A stretch of DNA of 64,000 nucleotides, taken from the NCBI GenBank assembly GCA_037833965.1, contig AP031357.1, positions 3,740,001-3,804,000 of the forward strand, in the 5' to 3' direction. Shown here one piece after another: positions 22,705-33,863 of the stretch. The DNA is from Marchantia polymorpha subsp. ruderalis. Its lineage: Eukaryota; Streptophyta; Marchantiopsida; Marchantiales; Marchantiaceae. Position numbers and translations under genes: made by a program. Positions within the stretch are counted from its first letter, which is position 1, and each line of letters starts with the position of its first letter. The notes under the pieces were generated by a model, which searched no databases, was not told the DNA's origin, and was given only the letters and a program-made list of their open reading frames with translations.

Positions 22705-25260
22705 CTATCTACCACTCGCAGCATCTGCGCGAAACCAAACTACTCTACTGCACTCAGCAGATCCGGTGCTGCGCCTCCTGCGCGCCGGACTGCTCCGCTT
22801 ACTGTCTCTACCTTGCCAGTCTTCCGACCGGCTGCGTAACCCCAGGCGTCGGAGCGCTGTGGTGACTTCCGACTGCAAGTGCGCCATAGTGTCGCGCGCA
22901 CCCGACAAGAAGGTTTCTAATTTTCTCGCCACTCGCCGCCGACTCCTACTGTCACCCTCCGTCAATGCCGCCGCCCGAAGCTCGAACTCCCTGAGTGTGA
23001 TCCTCTCTTGAGCTGCCACCTCCCAATGGGCGTATCCTTTTAGACAACGAGTCACCTGTGCCGCCAACTCTCCTCGCGCCCTGCAGCTGCTCTCCACCTC
23101 TGCCAGCTGCATTTCTAATCCCGCACGTTGTGCCCTCAAATCCGAGCACTCGGATTGCAAGTTGCACAACAACTCCTCATCCTCCTTGCGGGCTCTTTGA
23201 CTTTCTTCTAAGGCGCGCGTCTGGCGCGCAAGCTCGGCTGCTAGGACTTGGTTCTGTCTCCGCTCCTCCTGCAATTCCGACTCGATCTTTGCCCGTATTA
23301 GCTCTGCATCCGCCTGGCTTTTTGTCGCCGCATCCTCCCTCTGCTGCTGCAAGGCTTGGTATAGCTTCTGGGTGACCGCCAGGTGTTGTCGGAGGGCGGT
23401 GTTCCTGTCCACATATACTTGGCAACTAGAGGCCCATTTTGCCACCTTGCTCCTCGTCCTTCGCCTGATAGTCTCCACATAAGACTGCGGTTTTAAAGCA
23501 CTTGCGTATTTGGATGTCTTGCGATCCAGATATCGCAGGAGTGGAACTATCTGTTCGCACAGCACCCCCGTTGGCGTTTTCTGTACCGAATCCGCTTCCT
23601 GCTCTTCCGAGCTCGTATCATCCTCAGTCTCGAGGATTTCAGTCGCCACCGAATCCCTTGGCGATTCCCTGGAACTGTGGCGCGCAGCAGCTTCCGCTGC
23701 GACTGCTGCTCCACTGCCTGCTAAAATATCCAGGGCAGTGGGAGATCCCACTGCTTGAGCCCCTGTTCCGGCTCGATCTTCGGTTTGTGAAGGGGTCGAC
23801 GCCGCAGTGACTTTTGTCACTCTTGCACCGCCCGCTTCTGCTGCCTGTCCTTCCGGCGCAATCTGCGCGGAAGGTGTCCTTGTTGAAGGTGCGTCCGCCG
23901 AAGGCGTCCGCACACTGGTCGTTGGCCCCATCTGTCTCGCAGTCGGCGAATCCGCCCGACTCTCTGTTGTCCGACTCGCAGTCGGCCGACCAGCAGTTAT
24001 CCGACTGGGAGTCGGATACACTCTGCGCGTCTTGACTCCACTTGGCCTGCTCGCTGGTGGCGTTCTCCCGGAAGTGCCTTCCGCCGAAGACGACCCTCTG
24101 AGGATTGTTGGCTCGTCAGCCAAACTCTCTTCTGCTTCCGGCCTGCTGTCCGGTTCAACGCGCCGTTCAGTTGGCCTTCCTTCCGCTTGTCGGCCTTCAG
24201 TCATCCGACTCGCAGTCGGCCGACTGTCAGTCCGTCCATCTCCTCCCGAAGGCCGTGGTGCCTTCTGTGCAGAGGTATCTGCCGTCTTCCCTAGAATCTG
24301 AGCGATTATCTCCTCCTGTGTGAGATTCCGCCGAGTCGGAGTTCGCCTGATCTCCTCAGTACCAGTTGGCATTTTGCGTGCCCTCTGTTTTGGTCGACTG
24401 TGAGGCTCGGGGGTGGGCCGACCACGAGTCGGCGCAGCTGGCACTTCCGGCTGCCTGTCCTCCGGTCTCTCATCCCACTTCCGCTTCCGCGGAATGCGCT
24501 CACTTCGACGGTCTTCTGCTGCCCTTGCTGGGGCCGGAGCCGGAGGCGTACTGGCAGGTTCCTCGTCCGGATCCGTGTCTACTTCAGCCTCCCTCGAATA
24601 TCTACCGGGATAAGTCCGGGTCAGCTGCGGAAACCGTGTTTTCTCAGCATTTGTCAAACATCCCATCGCCCGATAAAACACGATTAAGTAAGGCGATAGA
24701 TGATTGAGGGTTCCCCCCTTCTCTTCTTGCGCATGTTGGCGCGTCACCTTCCACAGGAGCCGTGCCCAATGCACTGGAGCTCCTGACAACACTAGCTCCA
24801 CAAACTCTACCTGCCAACCATGCATGTAAGCGGTCTTGGTCGGCTGCAATATCTGCAGCAATGCCGTCGCGACATTTCTCCGCAATCGATCCTTGTAATC
24901 CCGTGTCCGGAAACCGTTCTTGGGATGTCTGGCAACTTTGAAGAGCTCATTGTAAGAGACTTCTTCCTCCTGGGACACCTTCACGCTATCGGCCTCGAAG
25001 AGGAGATCCCCTTCCTCGCCGGCACACCTGCCCAACACCTGCGCCCAATTGCAAATGTCCCATCTCTCTGGGTGTGGGCGAAATCCGCGAGAAGGCTTGT
25101 GTCTCTCCTGCAGATACTCGCGCACCATCTCCGGACATGTCCAATTCCACCCCCATAGGAGAAAATCGAGCTTCAGCCTCAGCAGCACATCTTGAAATGC
25201 GCGTAGACCGATCTGTGGCACCCAAAGTGGAGACACTCGCAGCTGGGGAACCTTCGACAT
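22705..25260 (-). CDS. LTR-encoded coiled-coil protein, group II (3' LTR of E)
   Basis: Open frame of 851 codons from the ATG at 25260. Start choice: MSKVPQLRV aligns with the conserved start of the group I protein, and an upstream in-frame GTG is ignored. Domain order: conserved N-terminal module (about residues 1-220) with LDFLLWGWNW, WAQVLGRCAG and GGTLNHLSPY. Then a linker rich in Ser, Arg, Pro and Thr with repeated SRPTAS-like units, acidic ETEDDTSSEEQE, the QIVPLLRYLDRK motif, a long Glu/Gln/Arg coiled coil, the CLKGYAHWEV ... LREFELRAA module and an Arg-rich tail. No signal peptide or membrane segment is visible, so it does not resemble an envelope protein. In genomic RNA it would be the last gene, after pol. 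Looks whole. Function unknown. Confidence 0.8.
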   Translation of the reverse strand: MSKVPQLRVSPLWVPQIGLRAFQDVLLRLKLDFLLWGWNWTCPEMVREYLQERHKPSRGFRPHPERWDICNWAQVLGRCAGEEGDLLFEADSVKVSQEEEVSYNELFKVARHPKNGFRTRDYKDRLRRNVATALLQILQPTKTAYMHGWQVEFVELVLSGAPVHWARLLWKVTRQHAQEEKGGTLNHLSPYLIVFYRAMGCLTNAEKTRFPQLTRTYPGRYSREAEVDTDPDEEPASTPPAPAPARAAEDRRSERIPRKRKWDERPEDRQPEVPAAPTRGRPTPEPHSRPKQRARKMPTGTEEIRRTPTRRNLTQEEIIAQILGKTADTSAQKAPRPSGGDGRTDSRPTASRMTEGRQAEGRPTERRVEPDSRPEAEESLADEPTILRGSSSAEGTSGRTPPASRPSGVKTRRVYPTPSRITAGRPTASRTTESRADSPTARQMGPTTSVRTPSADAPSTRTPSAQIAPEGQAAEAGGARVTKVTAASTPSQTEDRAGTGAQAVGSPTALDILAGSGAAVAAEAAARHSSRESPRDSVATEILETEDDTSSEEQEADSVQKTPTGVLCEQIVPLLRYLDRKTSKYASALKPQSYVETIRRRTRSKVAKWASSCQVYVDRNTALRQHLAVTQKLYQALQQQREDAATKSQADAELIRAKIESELQEERRQNQVLAAELARQTRALEESQRARKEDEELLCNLQSECSDLRAQRAGLEMQLAEVESSCRARGELAAQVTRCLKGYAHWEVAAQERITLREFELRAAALTEGDSRSRRRVARKLETFLSGARDTMAHLQSEVTTALRRLGLRSRSEDWQGRDSKRSSPARRRRSTGSAECSRVVWFRADAASGR

Positions 25261-26130
25261 TGCGTTGCCTGCACACACAAACGTTCTCCCTTTCGCTCAC
25301 GCTCTCACAATCGCCACTGCGCGTCTGCCGCTCAAGCTCTGACTGCTCACCCTCTCGGCGCTCAAGCTCAAGGTCGCTACTCGCAATTCTTTCAAGGTCC
25401 GCCAAGATCCTTGCGCAACTCGTCTCCGCACTCTCTTCTCTCACTGCAGGTCGCTCCGCCCTTGCGCGTAATCTTGGAAACTGGAAATCGCAAAGTCAAG
25501 AATGAGAGAATGAGACTGGAGCGCAGTCTTTTCTTCTCTGATTTCAAGAACGTCCAACGTTCTTACTGGTTACAACGTACGCAGCCGGCTATACGGCTTA
25601 ACGGTTCGCCCTTTGCATGCGCGAATTCACGTCTCCGCACTGCGCGCATTCGCATGCTTAAACGTTGAATTCTCCCGCCGCCGCCACCTTCCGGACTCGA
25701 GTCCGCTGCAGGGTATACGTCGGCCCTGTTGTCTTTTCCTAACCCGTCCCTCACCGGAGGCGTGTCGCCGCTGGTGCGTTCATTATACGTCGGCGCCTTG
25801 CTGGAGGCGCACATCTAGTCGGAGCGAATTACGCCGGCGCGCAGTCGTACCGCTTATTTTGTCCTTTATGCCTCGTCCGTTGCCGCTGGCGCATATCCGC
25901 CAGCGCAACTCATGCCAGCGCATCCGGCCGTCAGCGCCACGTCGGAGGCGTACGTCCGACCGGCGCTTTCCTTCCATGAACAGCCGCCAAAGGCGCTTCC
26001 GACTCTGAGTTGGTTTCCTCCTATGAGCGCGTGATTCCGCCGAAGGCGCATCGCCGAGGGCGTACGGGAATCCTTTCCGGCTGTGAACCCTAGCGCGAAC
26101 GGCGCATGTCCGGCTACGAGTTTTCCGACG

Positions 26131-26252
26131 CTCATAACTTCTCCATTCCTGATCCATCTCCGACGCTCTTGGGCTCGTTAGAATGAGCGTCCCGAGCTCT
26201 TTCTAATGCAACTTCAACCAACTGGATCTACCGTGTATTCCGATTGTTATGA
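26131..26252. repeat. Dyad module in U3 of E
   Basis: Single copy of the module that is triplicated in D: CTCATAACT, then CTTGGGCTCGTTAGAAT, GAGCTCTTTCTAAT and GTTATGAAG. The inner inverted repeat is less perfect than in D. The E 5' LTR has the equivalent near 57904. Confidence 0.6.
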
Positions 26253-26619
26253 AGGTTTCCCCTTTCCGCGCTAGCGGCGCTTCGCCGAAGGCGCACTCAT
26301 GGTCGGACGCCTTTAGAGGTCCGGGCCCTTCTCCTGACGTCTTTAGCAAAACCTCCTCCTGAGGTGTCTGCGCCGGAAGCGTAGCTTCCTTATACGCTGG
26401 AGGCGCGTGAGTAGAGACACCTCAGAAAAGGAGCTTTTGCCGAAGGCGCCGAAGACATTGGCGTTGGTATATCCGACTACGTGATTCTTTGTGTCCTCGT
26501 GACGATCTCATCAATCCACTCTATTTAGCGTACCCTTCTCTAGCTACAAACACTGCTTTGGTACTAGTTTTCTAAAATTGTTTAAATTCTGCAAAAAAAA
26601 CAAAAAGTGTGTTACCACA

Positions 26620-26636
26620 TGCCCCCCTCCTCAATT
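26620..26636 (-). other. Polypurine tract of E
   Basis: Read on the minus strand, AATTGAGGAGGGGGGCA directly abuts the LTR start TGTGGTAAC and lies about 20 bp after the integrase stop codon. This is the plus-strand priming site. Its position fixes the U3 boundary upstream of the LTR-encoded frame. Confidence 0.88.
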
Positions 26637-26656
26637 GTGAGCGCCCACGCGAACAT

Positions 26657-29497
26657 TTACACGTGGTATTTCTTCAGACGCCATCCGTTCACGCGGGTGC
26701 CTAACCATTCTCCCGTCAGTTCTGCGAGTTGGATGGATCCATTTGGGAAAACTTCTATCACCTTGTAAGGTCCCATCCACCTCAAGTGGAGCTTGCCTGG
26801 AAATCTAGCATGTCTGCTATCGTATAGCAGAGCCAAGTCGCCCTTCTCCAGCAGTACTGGTTTGAGTCTTCGATCGTACTTCTCCTTCCGCCTGAGTTGT
26901 GATTGCTTTGTTCGATCTTCGGCCTCTTGACGTCTTTCCTCCAGTGCCATTACCTCTTGCAGTCGATATGCCTGACTTTCCTCCGCGTCCAGCCTTCTCT
27001 GATCTAAGGTCCTCTTCGTAGGTATCTCGAATTCGATGGGTAAGATCGGATGCTGCCCATAAACTAGAAAGTAAGGTGTTTGCCTGGTGGTGACTTTTTC
27101 TGCCGTTCTATATGCCCATAAGGCGGCCTGTAGCTTGGTGTCCCAGTCATGAGCATGGTTTACAGTCACCTTGAGGAGTATCTTGCAGAGTAATCCATTG
27201 GACTTCTCTGTCAGACCATTTGCCTTGGGGTTGTATGGAGTAGTCTTCCGATGCTTAATCTGGAAGTGCCGCGTCAAACTCTCTATCACCTGATTCAGAA
27301 AGTGCGTTCCTCTGTCACTGACTATTTCTAGGGGGCACCCATAGCGTGTGATGATTGATTCAAATAGGAACCGTGCTACTGCGGCTGCGTCGTCGTGCCT
27401 TGTGGCCTCTGCCTCCACCATCTTGGTCGCATAGTCTGTTGCTACCAATATGTAGCGCCTGCGCGTGCTTTTAGTGACAGGTTGTATTGGTCCCACGAAG
27501 TCGATCCCCCATTTTTCAAATGGTGCCAATGGCATGATTGGTGTAAGAGGCCATCTCGTGGTCGGAGTCGGCCTTCCCGTCCTCTGGCAGCTGTCACATT
27601 TGCGAACGTAGTCGTGTACATCTTTGAACATCGACGGCCACCAGTATCCTGCATTCACAATTTTGGTCACTGTATTTCTGGTGGCGTAGTGACCACCAGC
27701 GTCTTCTGTGTGTATGGCTTTGACAACTCGCGGGACTTCGGACTCCTCTAGACATCTGCACAACCTCTCGTCTGCCATTTTCTTGAACAAGACCCCCTGT
27801 TGAAGCTGGTAAGGTCCCGCTTTATGAACGAAGACTGTGCGCTGCTCCGCATCCAATCCTTCCGGACATTGGAGTGTGAGCAGAAACCTGTATAAGTCCG
27901 CGTACCTGGACTCATGGCTGGCGGACAACTGAAAAAGTTGTTCGTCGGGAAAATCATCCACTACTTCGTCCTCTATGGGTTCGGTCCATAGTCGGGAGAG
28001 GTAGTCCGCGTTCTCATGGTGAACGCCTTTCCTTGTCTGTACAGTGTAGGTGAATTCCTGCAGCAGTAGTACCCACCTGGCAATTCGTCCGGACAGATCC
28101 GCCTTCTTCACCAGGTGCTGTAAGGCGTAATGATCTACATGAAACACGAACTCATAGCAGATCAAATAATGTCGGAACTTCTTACAGGAGTACACCATTC
28201 CCAACGCCTCCCTCTCAGTTGTCGTGTACTTCTTCTCCGCTGCTGACAACTGACGACTCGCGAAGTAAATCGGGTAGTCTTTCTTGTTGTCGTCCTTCTG
28301 ACTGAGAACCACTCCGATTGCAAATGCCGACGTGTCTACATAGACATGGAAAGGTCTGTTCCAATCCGGACTTCTCAGAACCGGAGCCGTCGTCAGTTTG
28401 GCTTTGAGCGTTTCAAAGGCCAGCTGTTGCTCTTTGCCCCACACATAGGGTTCCTCCTTCTTAAGCAGCTTCGTTAGGTTGGCTGCCAAGATGGCGTACA
28501 TATTTATGAACCTTCTGTAATAACCTACATGGCCAAGGAAGGCCCTCAACTCACGCAGGTTCGTTGGCGGCTGCAGTTCGAGAATAATCTTCACCTTCTC
28601 TACATCCACTGCAATGCCATCGGACGAAACTCGGTGCCCCAACAGGATTCCGCTGGTCATGAAGAAAAAACATTTCTCAGGGTGTAAGGACAAGCTGCTC
28701 TCCCTACATCTGTCGAACGTTTGCCGAAGATGGTTAAGGTGCTCCGACCTCTTACCGAAGACACAAAAGTCGTCGATGAAAATTTCTAGGAACTTCCTCA
28801 GGTGCTCTTGGAAGATGTTTGTCATCATCCGCTGGAACGTCGCTGGCGCGTTGCACAGCCCGAACGGCATCTTGTGATAAGCATAGGTTCCCCAGTCGGT
28901 CGTGAAGGTTGTTTTGTCCTTGTCCTGTTCCCTGATGGACACCTGGTTGTAGCCGGAGAATCCGTCTAGGAAACTGTAGCATTCATGCCCTGCTACATGG
29001 TCCAAAATAGAGTCCGTGAAAGGAAGAGGGTGATGATCCTTCCTCGTTGCTGCGTTCAACTTTCGGAAGTCCTGGCACACCCGGATCTTACCCGTCAGTT
29101 TCTTGGGCACGATCACGATAGGCGATACCCACTCGCTACTGAGTACCGGGTAGATGATTCCTGCGCTCAGGTACTTATCGATTTCGTCCTTCACCAATAA
29201 TGAATATTTTGGGTTGAGCCTGTATTGGCGTTGGCGAACCGGAACTGCCTCGTCCAACAAGTCGATCCTGTGCTCTCCATACCTTGCAGGTATGCCTTTC
29301 ATGTCTTCAATCTTCCATGCGAAGACATCCTCATACTGGCGAAGAAACGCCTGTACCCTGTTCAACTCTTCTCCTTGTACCTGGCTTGACACCTTCAAGC
29401 CTTTACCTGGACTGAGTTGCAGTTCGCAGCAATCACTCGGGTCAACAATCCCCTCTGTGTGACTGATCTCGCTTCTGCCCAGTCCGGCTGCTAGTTG
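26657..29497 (-). CDS. pol: pol of element E: RT, RNase H, integrase
   Basis: In frame with gag-protease behind a UAG stop, so probably made by read-through. The reverse transcriptase has VSPIVIVPKK, the FRKLNAATRKDHHPLPF block and a FIDD catalytic motif. RNase H follows with FHVYVDTSAFAIGVVLS and TTTEREALG. Integrase has the zinc-binding H-H-C-C segment (GGHYATRNTV ... CDSC), the catalytic D (WGIDFVG), D (VSDRGTHF) and E (GLTEKSNG) residues, and a C-terminal GPYKVIEVFPNGS module. No chromodomain is visible. The RT wording and tRNA-Asp primer fit the Athila/Tat branch of Ty3/gypsy. The frame looks whole. There is no room for an envelope-like gene between integrase and the polypurine tract. 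Confidence 0.9.
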   Translation of the reverse strand, partial: QLAAGLGRSEISHTEGIVDPSDCCELQLSPGKGLKVSSQVQGEELNRVQAFLRQYEDVFAWKIEDMKGIPARYGEHRIDLLDEAVPVRQRQYRLNPKYSLLVKDEIDKYLSAGIIYPVLSSEWVSPIVIVPKKLTGKIRVCQDFRKLNAATRKDHHPLPFTDSILDHVAGHECYSFLDGFSGYNQVSIREQDKDKTTFTTDWGTYAYHKMPFGLCNAPATFQRMMTNIFQEHLRKFLEIFIDDFCVFGKRSEHLNHLRQTFDRCRESSLSLHPEKCFFFMTSGILLGHRVSSDGIAVDVEKVKIILELQPPTNLRELRAFLGHVGYYRRFINMYAILAANLTKLLKKEEPYVWGKEQQLAFETLKAKLTTAPVLRSPDWNRPFHVYVDTSAFAIGVVLSQKDDNKKDYPIYFASRQLSAAEKKYTTTEREALGMVYSCKKFRHYLICYEFVFHVDHYALQHLVKKADLSGRIARWVLLLQEFTYTVQTRKGVHHENADYLSRLWTEPIEDEVVDDFPDEQLFQLSASHESRYADLYRFLLTLQCPEGLDAEQRTVFVHKAGPYQLQQGVLFKKMADERLCRCLEESEVPRVVKAIHTEDAGGHYATRNTVTKIVNAGYWWPSMFKDVHDYVRKCDSCQRTGRPTPTTRWPLTPIMPLAPFEKWGIDFVGPIQPVTKSTRRRYILVATDYATKMVEAEATRHDDAAAVARFLFESIITRYGCPLEIVSDRGTHFLNQVIESLTRHFQIKHRKTTPYNPKANGLTEKSNGLLCKILLKVTVNHAHDWDTKLQAALWAYRTAEKVTTRQTPYFLVYGQHPILPIEFEIPTKRTLDQRRLDAEESQAYRLQEVMALEERRQEAEDRTKQSQLRRKEKYDRRLKPVLLEKGDLALLYDSRHARFPGKLHLRWMGPYKVIEVFPNGSIQLAELTGEWLGTRVNGWRLKKYHV

Positions 29498-32326
29498 CTA
29501 TTCGTCATCCGGATACACCTCGTCTCCTTCCTCCTCAATGGAGCAGCAAGTGACGTAGCCCACCAATTCCTCCGACGTTTCGGTCTCTGAAGTGCATGAT
29601 GAGCTGGTCTCCCCTCCAGTTGTGTAACCGGAGGTGGTGGAAGGTGTTTCGCCTTCATATGGTACCTTGGTCCACGGTACGGTAATGACAGTCGGAGGGT
29701 CCGCAGGGCTACGGAACTGTAATCTCTTCCTACTCCAGTCACACCTTGCTTTGGCATCGTATAGCCACGGTCTGCCAAGCAGCACATCATAACCTTTCTT
29801 CATCAGAGGTTGCAGTATTATATAGGACAGTTGAAAGTCCACTCCTCCAATGTTGGTTCTCACATTGCTCAACATTCCTAGTGGCATTCTGCGTGTTTGA
29901 TCGGCCAGTCGCAATACTCGGGATGTAGGCTCGAAGGTCTGAAACCCCAAGGAGTTCGCTGTCTCCTCGGTCATGATATTCACGTCCGAGCCGGAGTCCA
30001 CTGGTACCTTCTGTATGACGCAGCCTCCGATCTCTACTTCGATCTCTGGAGGTCCCAGGTCTCCTCCTTCCACTCTGTACACAGCCGGAAGTTTCTCTTT
30101 TCGGGGTTTGCGTGGTCGGCGCAACGAAAGCATCAGCATCCTTCTGTACGTCTTATTGTCTTCCAACAACTGGTGGAAGGAAATATTTGCCCTCTGGCTC
30201 CCTATGTCTTCCACTATGTCGTAGGAAGTGTTGGAAGTCACAGCCGGAAGTTTCCCTGTACTCGCGGTCGGAAGTGGTGTAGGGGGCCTAACCGCCTTCC
30301 GGTCGTCGGATGTCATTCCGGCGCCCAGTGCTTCCTTGATGAGGTGACTCACCTCATCTTTGATGTCCGGAAGGTAATCTCGAGTCCGGGATTCTTGCGA
30401 ATACCTGTCCGCCTTTTCTGAGTTCTGCTCCGGCTGGGTGTTTCTCATAGCCGGAGGTGTACTTGACGTTCTCCTTTGGTCTTCTCTAACTTCTTTAGAC
30501 TTCCTCCTCTCTTCCCTACGCTCGAGGCGGCGAGTGTCCTCGTGGCCTTCTCCTCTCCTCTTCGAACTTCGGGTTTCTACCCGACCGCACATTACTTCTT
30601 CCTCTGGCCATACTTCGTTTCCTTCAGCTGGGTCCAGACTCAGTTCTACCTGGTTGACCTGCACCTCTTCCTTGCCAGGTGTCGATACGAAACGCACGGC
30701 TGGCCTAGGGAGTTGTGGCTGATCACATTCGGCTACTGTATGTCCAGACTTCTTGCAATTGCTGCACAACGGTGCATACCCCATTGGCTTCCTCGGGTGG
30801 GGACAGCTTGGCGCGTAATGCCCCATGTCTCCGCAGTTGTAGCAACCATCGAATTGTGGTCGAGGTCGGTTGTGATTGCCTGGAGGTGCCATGCGTCTTG
30901 GTGGGAGTGTACCCGCCATTTCCCTCGGAACAAAGCGCGGTATATGCACCGGTGGGTTCGGAGTTGTAGCTGGAGCTGTCTGTACCGAGTAGGCGGTGTC
31001 CTCAACCTGCTCAGCATAATACATGGGCGGCTCAGCATAATACATGGGGTTCTCCCACTGTGGTGCCCATTCGACCGCATTCACTGGGTAAGATGGCCGC
31101 GCAGACATGCACTCCGTGTTGGCATGTCCCACCTGTCCGCACGTAGTACACCAGAGATTCGCTCGTGGTCTCGCAGGTGATTTACGTCGGTCTTGGCCTC
31201 CCACTACATGAACTTTCAGGTCCGCAAAATTCTTCACCAGGTTGTCTACCTTGGCTGCGATGTCCCCTTGAGTCTTCACTGGGATTCTCTTACCTCAATC
31301 CTTCTTCTTGATCGTACTGCGTTTCTTCTTCCGTCTTTCTTCTTCTGAAGATGACGAGTCCTCTTCCTCTTCCGAGGAAGAACTTGATTCGGAGGAGCTT
31401 GATTCTTCTGTCGAGGAAGGCGAGTTCCTTCTCTTCCGACGTCCGCCTTGCGACTTCTTCTTCGTCGACCGTCGGTCGCGTCTTCGAGTGTCAAGGGTTG
31501 ACGTCTCAAAGGTCTCCGCGGAAGCTATCACATCTTGGATTGTGTCAGTCTTGCCTCTCCTACAGAAGGTCTCCATTTCTCTTGAGAGCCCTGTCACATA
31601 CCAATCCACTGCCTGTTGTACCGAATATGGTTCTCCTGGGCCTGTCTTCGGAATTCGATCTAGAAGGTCTTGAAATCTCTCAGTATAGTCTCGAAGATTC
31701 TCCTTCCGCTCGCGTCGAAGATTTCAAATCCGGGTCAGAACTCGACTGTCATATCCGAGTTCGCGGAACCGCCTCAGAAACTTTTCCTTGAGCTGAGCCC
31801 AGGTCCGGATGCCAGTGGGGTCGGTGCTCTCATGGTTGTACCAGCTACGCGCTCGTCTGCGTAGCAGGCTAGGAAAGATTCGTAGTCGGTCTTCATCACT
31901 GGTCTCACGATTGGCGATGGAGACAGACTCGAAGAGCTTTATGTATGAATCTGCATCATCGTCGTCGCCCGTTCCCGTGTATCTTGGATACGAATGTTTG
32001 GTGGTAGGTTGGGAAAACACCTGGCGGAGATTGGCTTGATGTTCTGCCATCGGTGATCCTGTCGACGGACTGATCCTAGGTTGGCCAAACTCAGGAAGAG
32101 TTCCTGTCGGAGGGATGTCCAATAGAACTGTTAGCTCAATGCTCTCGGTAGGTGAACGGGAACGCCTTTGTCTTCCAGTAGTCGGTGATGGCGATCTTTC
32201 TGCAGAGTCCTCACCGGGAGTCTTCTTTTTAGTTCGCCGTTTTGTTTCCACGGCTTTTTCTGAATCTCGACGGAGTTTCCGTGTGGCTCTCGCACTCAGG
32301 TTTCCCACATTATCGCTCGTCGACAT
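29498..32326 (-). pseudogene. gag: gag-protease region of element E (fossil)
   Basis: Begins with MSTSDNVGNLSARATRKLRRD, close to the gag start of element G. It contains the retrotransposon gag core (RSWYNHESTDPTG, AQLKEKFLRRFRELG), Ser/Glu-rich and Lys/Arg-rich stretches, three CCHC zinc knuckles (CTTCGQVGHANTEC, CYNCGDMGHYAPSC, CSNCKKSGHTVAEC) and an aspartic protease (VPVDSGSDVNIM). The region is broken, with one or two breaks. Gag packages the RNA into particles, and the protease would process the polyprotein. Confidence 0.85.
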
Positions 32327-32369
32327 TCACCGAGCATTGCTGCTCAAGTATTCTGGTGTTGACGCACTG

Positions 32370-32387
32370 TCCCCGGCAGCGGCGCCA
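32370..32387 (-). other. Primer-binding site of E (tRNA-Asp type)
   Basis: Minus-strand TGGCGCCGCTGCCGGGGA. It differs at one position from the complement of the plant tRNA-Asp 3' end (from memory TGGCGCCGTTGCCGGGGA). It lies 22 bp from the LTR end, with a small inverted repeat (AGGAG ... CTTCT) in the gap. Confidence 0.85.
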
Positions 32388-33782
32388 AAAAGAAGTTGTC
32401 GGCTCCTTATGTAATAACCCACCAAAGGCTAAAACTGCAGTATGGTGGTAAAAAGATCGAACCCACAGGGACAGAGGTAACACACAGAGTAAAAGTGTCA
32501 CGTTTAACAGACTTTTGTAGAGTTTGAATTCTAGGCGACTGTCACTCCCAGAAATACTGCAGTGCTCGACTCGGAGGCTCGACTCGGAGGAGGATCTCAA
32601 CTCGGAGGATGCTCGGAGGATGCACGGTACAGCGTGGTCACTCAACACACACACACACAGACACACCTGAAACTGGCAAAAAGCACAACTCGGAGGTCGG
32701 TCAGGACCTCCGCTTCGGATTTCAGGAGGAAAGTGCCTCACAAGTTCACTCAGAGGTTCTGCAGGTAGTGCCTCCCACTCCGGCTTTTACTGCCCTTCCG
32801 CCAGGAACTAGCGGGGGTACCCGGACTGGACTTCCCACTTCGGAACGAAGCCTCTACATACGCCGTGGACGTCACCCTCGACTATCACACCAAACGCAGG
32901 GAGTGCAGACCCGACTGAGAACTTACTGAAAACACGATCCAGTAACACACACACAACCTGAATTACAAACCAAGGTTTACACGAAGTAATGAAACTTCAC
33001 ATTGGCATTCAGGGGAAACTTCCCGTAGGAGTACAATCAGGATATGTCACTCGAAGGAGTAAGGGGGAACTGTTCAAGTATCTAACTCGTAGCCGGCTCT
33101 GAGCATCAGAAATCACCCGCAGGTGCAGATCCGCACTACTCAAGTCTCTAACCGGGTACTAGCTCTGAACATTCAGCCGAAGGCCTTCAACTACATCATA
33201 CGGTAACTTCGCTATGCTGCAGCTTCTCTACGTGGTGCCAAGACCAAAATGCACAAACACGTCAAGAAAGTGAGTGTGGTACCCCACTTTTGGCAATTTT
33301 GAGGAAATTAAAACATTTTTTGGAAAACTGTACCCTGGCAGCATTGTAAATAGCCTTCGGTACATCAAAACGGAGTGAATCCGGAAGATCGCGGGGATTC
33401 TCGAGGGATCTTGTAGAATCTAGGATTTGGGGTGCAGCAGTAAGGACAGGCACCACCCTCCCTGCGAGCTCTGCAGTTAGGATCCCTGTGACGCAAGGCG
33501 CAAAACCCGCCTTCGGAGGTTGCGTCCGCGGCGGTAGGGAAATCCTCCATAATTAGGTCAACCCTCGGGCGCCTTGACCAAGTTAGGGTCTCGTTGGAAA
33601 GAGCTCGACGCACTGATTCCAACGAGTCCAAGAACGCTTGGAACGGATGAGGACTTAGGGAGTTATCACTATTGGAAGATACGGAGACGGTCGCCTTCGG
33701 CGGAAGGAGGTCGCCACCGGCGGGAATTCCGCCTACGCGGAAGGGGGAATCAAGTTTTGTCCTATGCGCGGACGAAGGCGTT

Positions 33783-33863
33783 CGCCTGTGCACAGGCGAA
33801 GTAGGGTTTGGGGAGGCGCGAAGTCCGCCTACGCACAGGCGTTCGCCTGTGCACAGGCGCTTC
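33783..33863. repeat. GCCTGTGCACAGGC palindromes in noncoding U3 of F
   Basis: Several copies or near copies of the perfect 14-bp palindrome GCCTGTGCACAGGC within 80 bp of noncoding U3. Further copies lie near 34150 and 34220. Matching clusters occur at the equivalent positions of A, C, G and H. Confidence 0.85.

Larger units (their letters stand above)
21734..26619 (-). repeat. 3' LTR of element E (4886 bp)
   Basis: Starts, on the minus strand, at TGTGGTAACACAC directly after the polypurine tract (26619) and ends at TGTAACAACCC (21734). It holds a U3 of about 4.2 kb including a complete reading frame, the TATA box complement at 22662-22672 with hairpin at 22643-22659, and about 0.9 kb of R/U5. 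Confidence 0.92.

Noticed and set aside
33783-33863. CRISPR-like array of palindromes
   Set aside because: Spacing is irregular, units vary, part of the array is coding, and the context is a plant retroelement.
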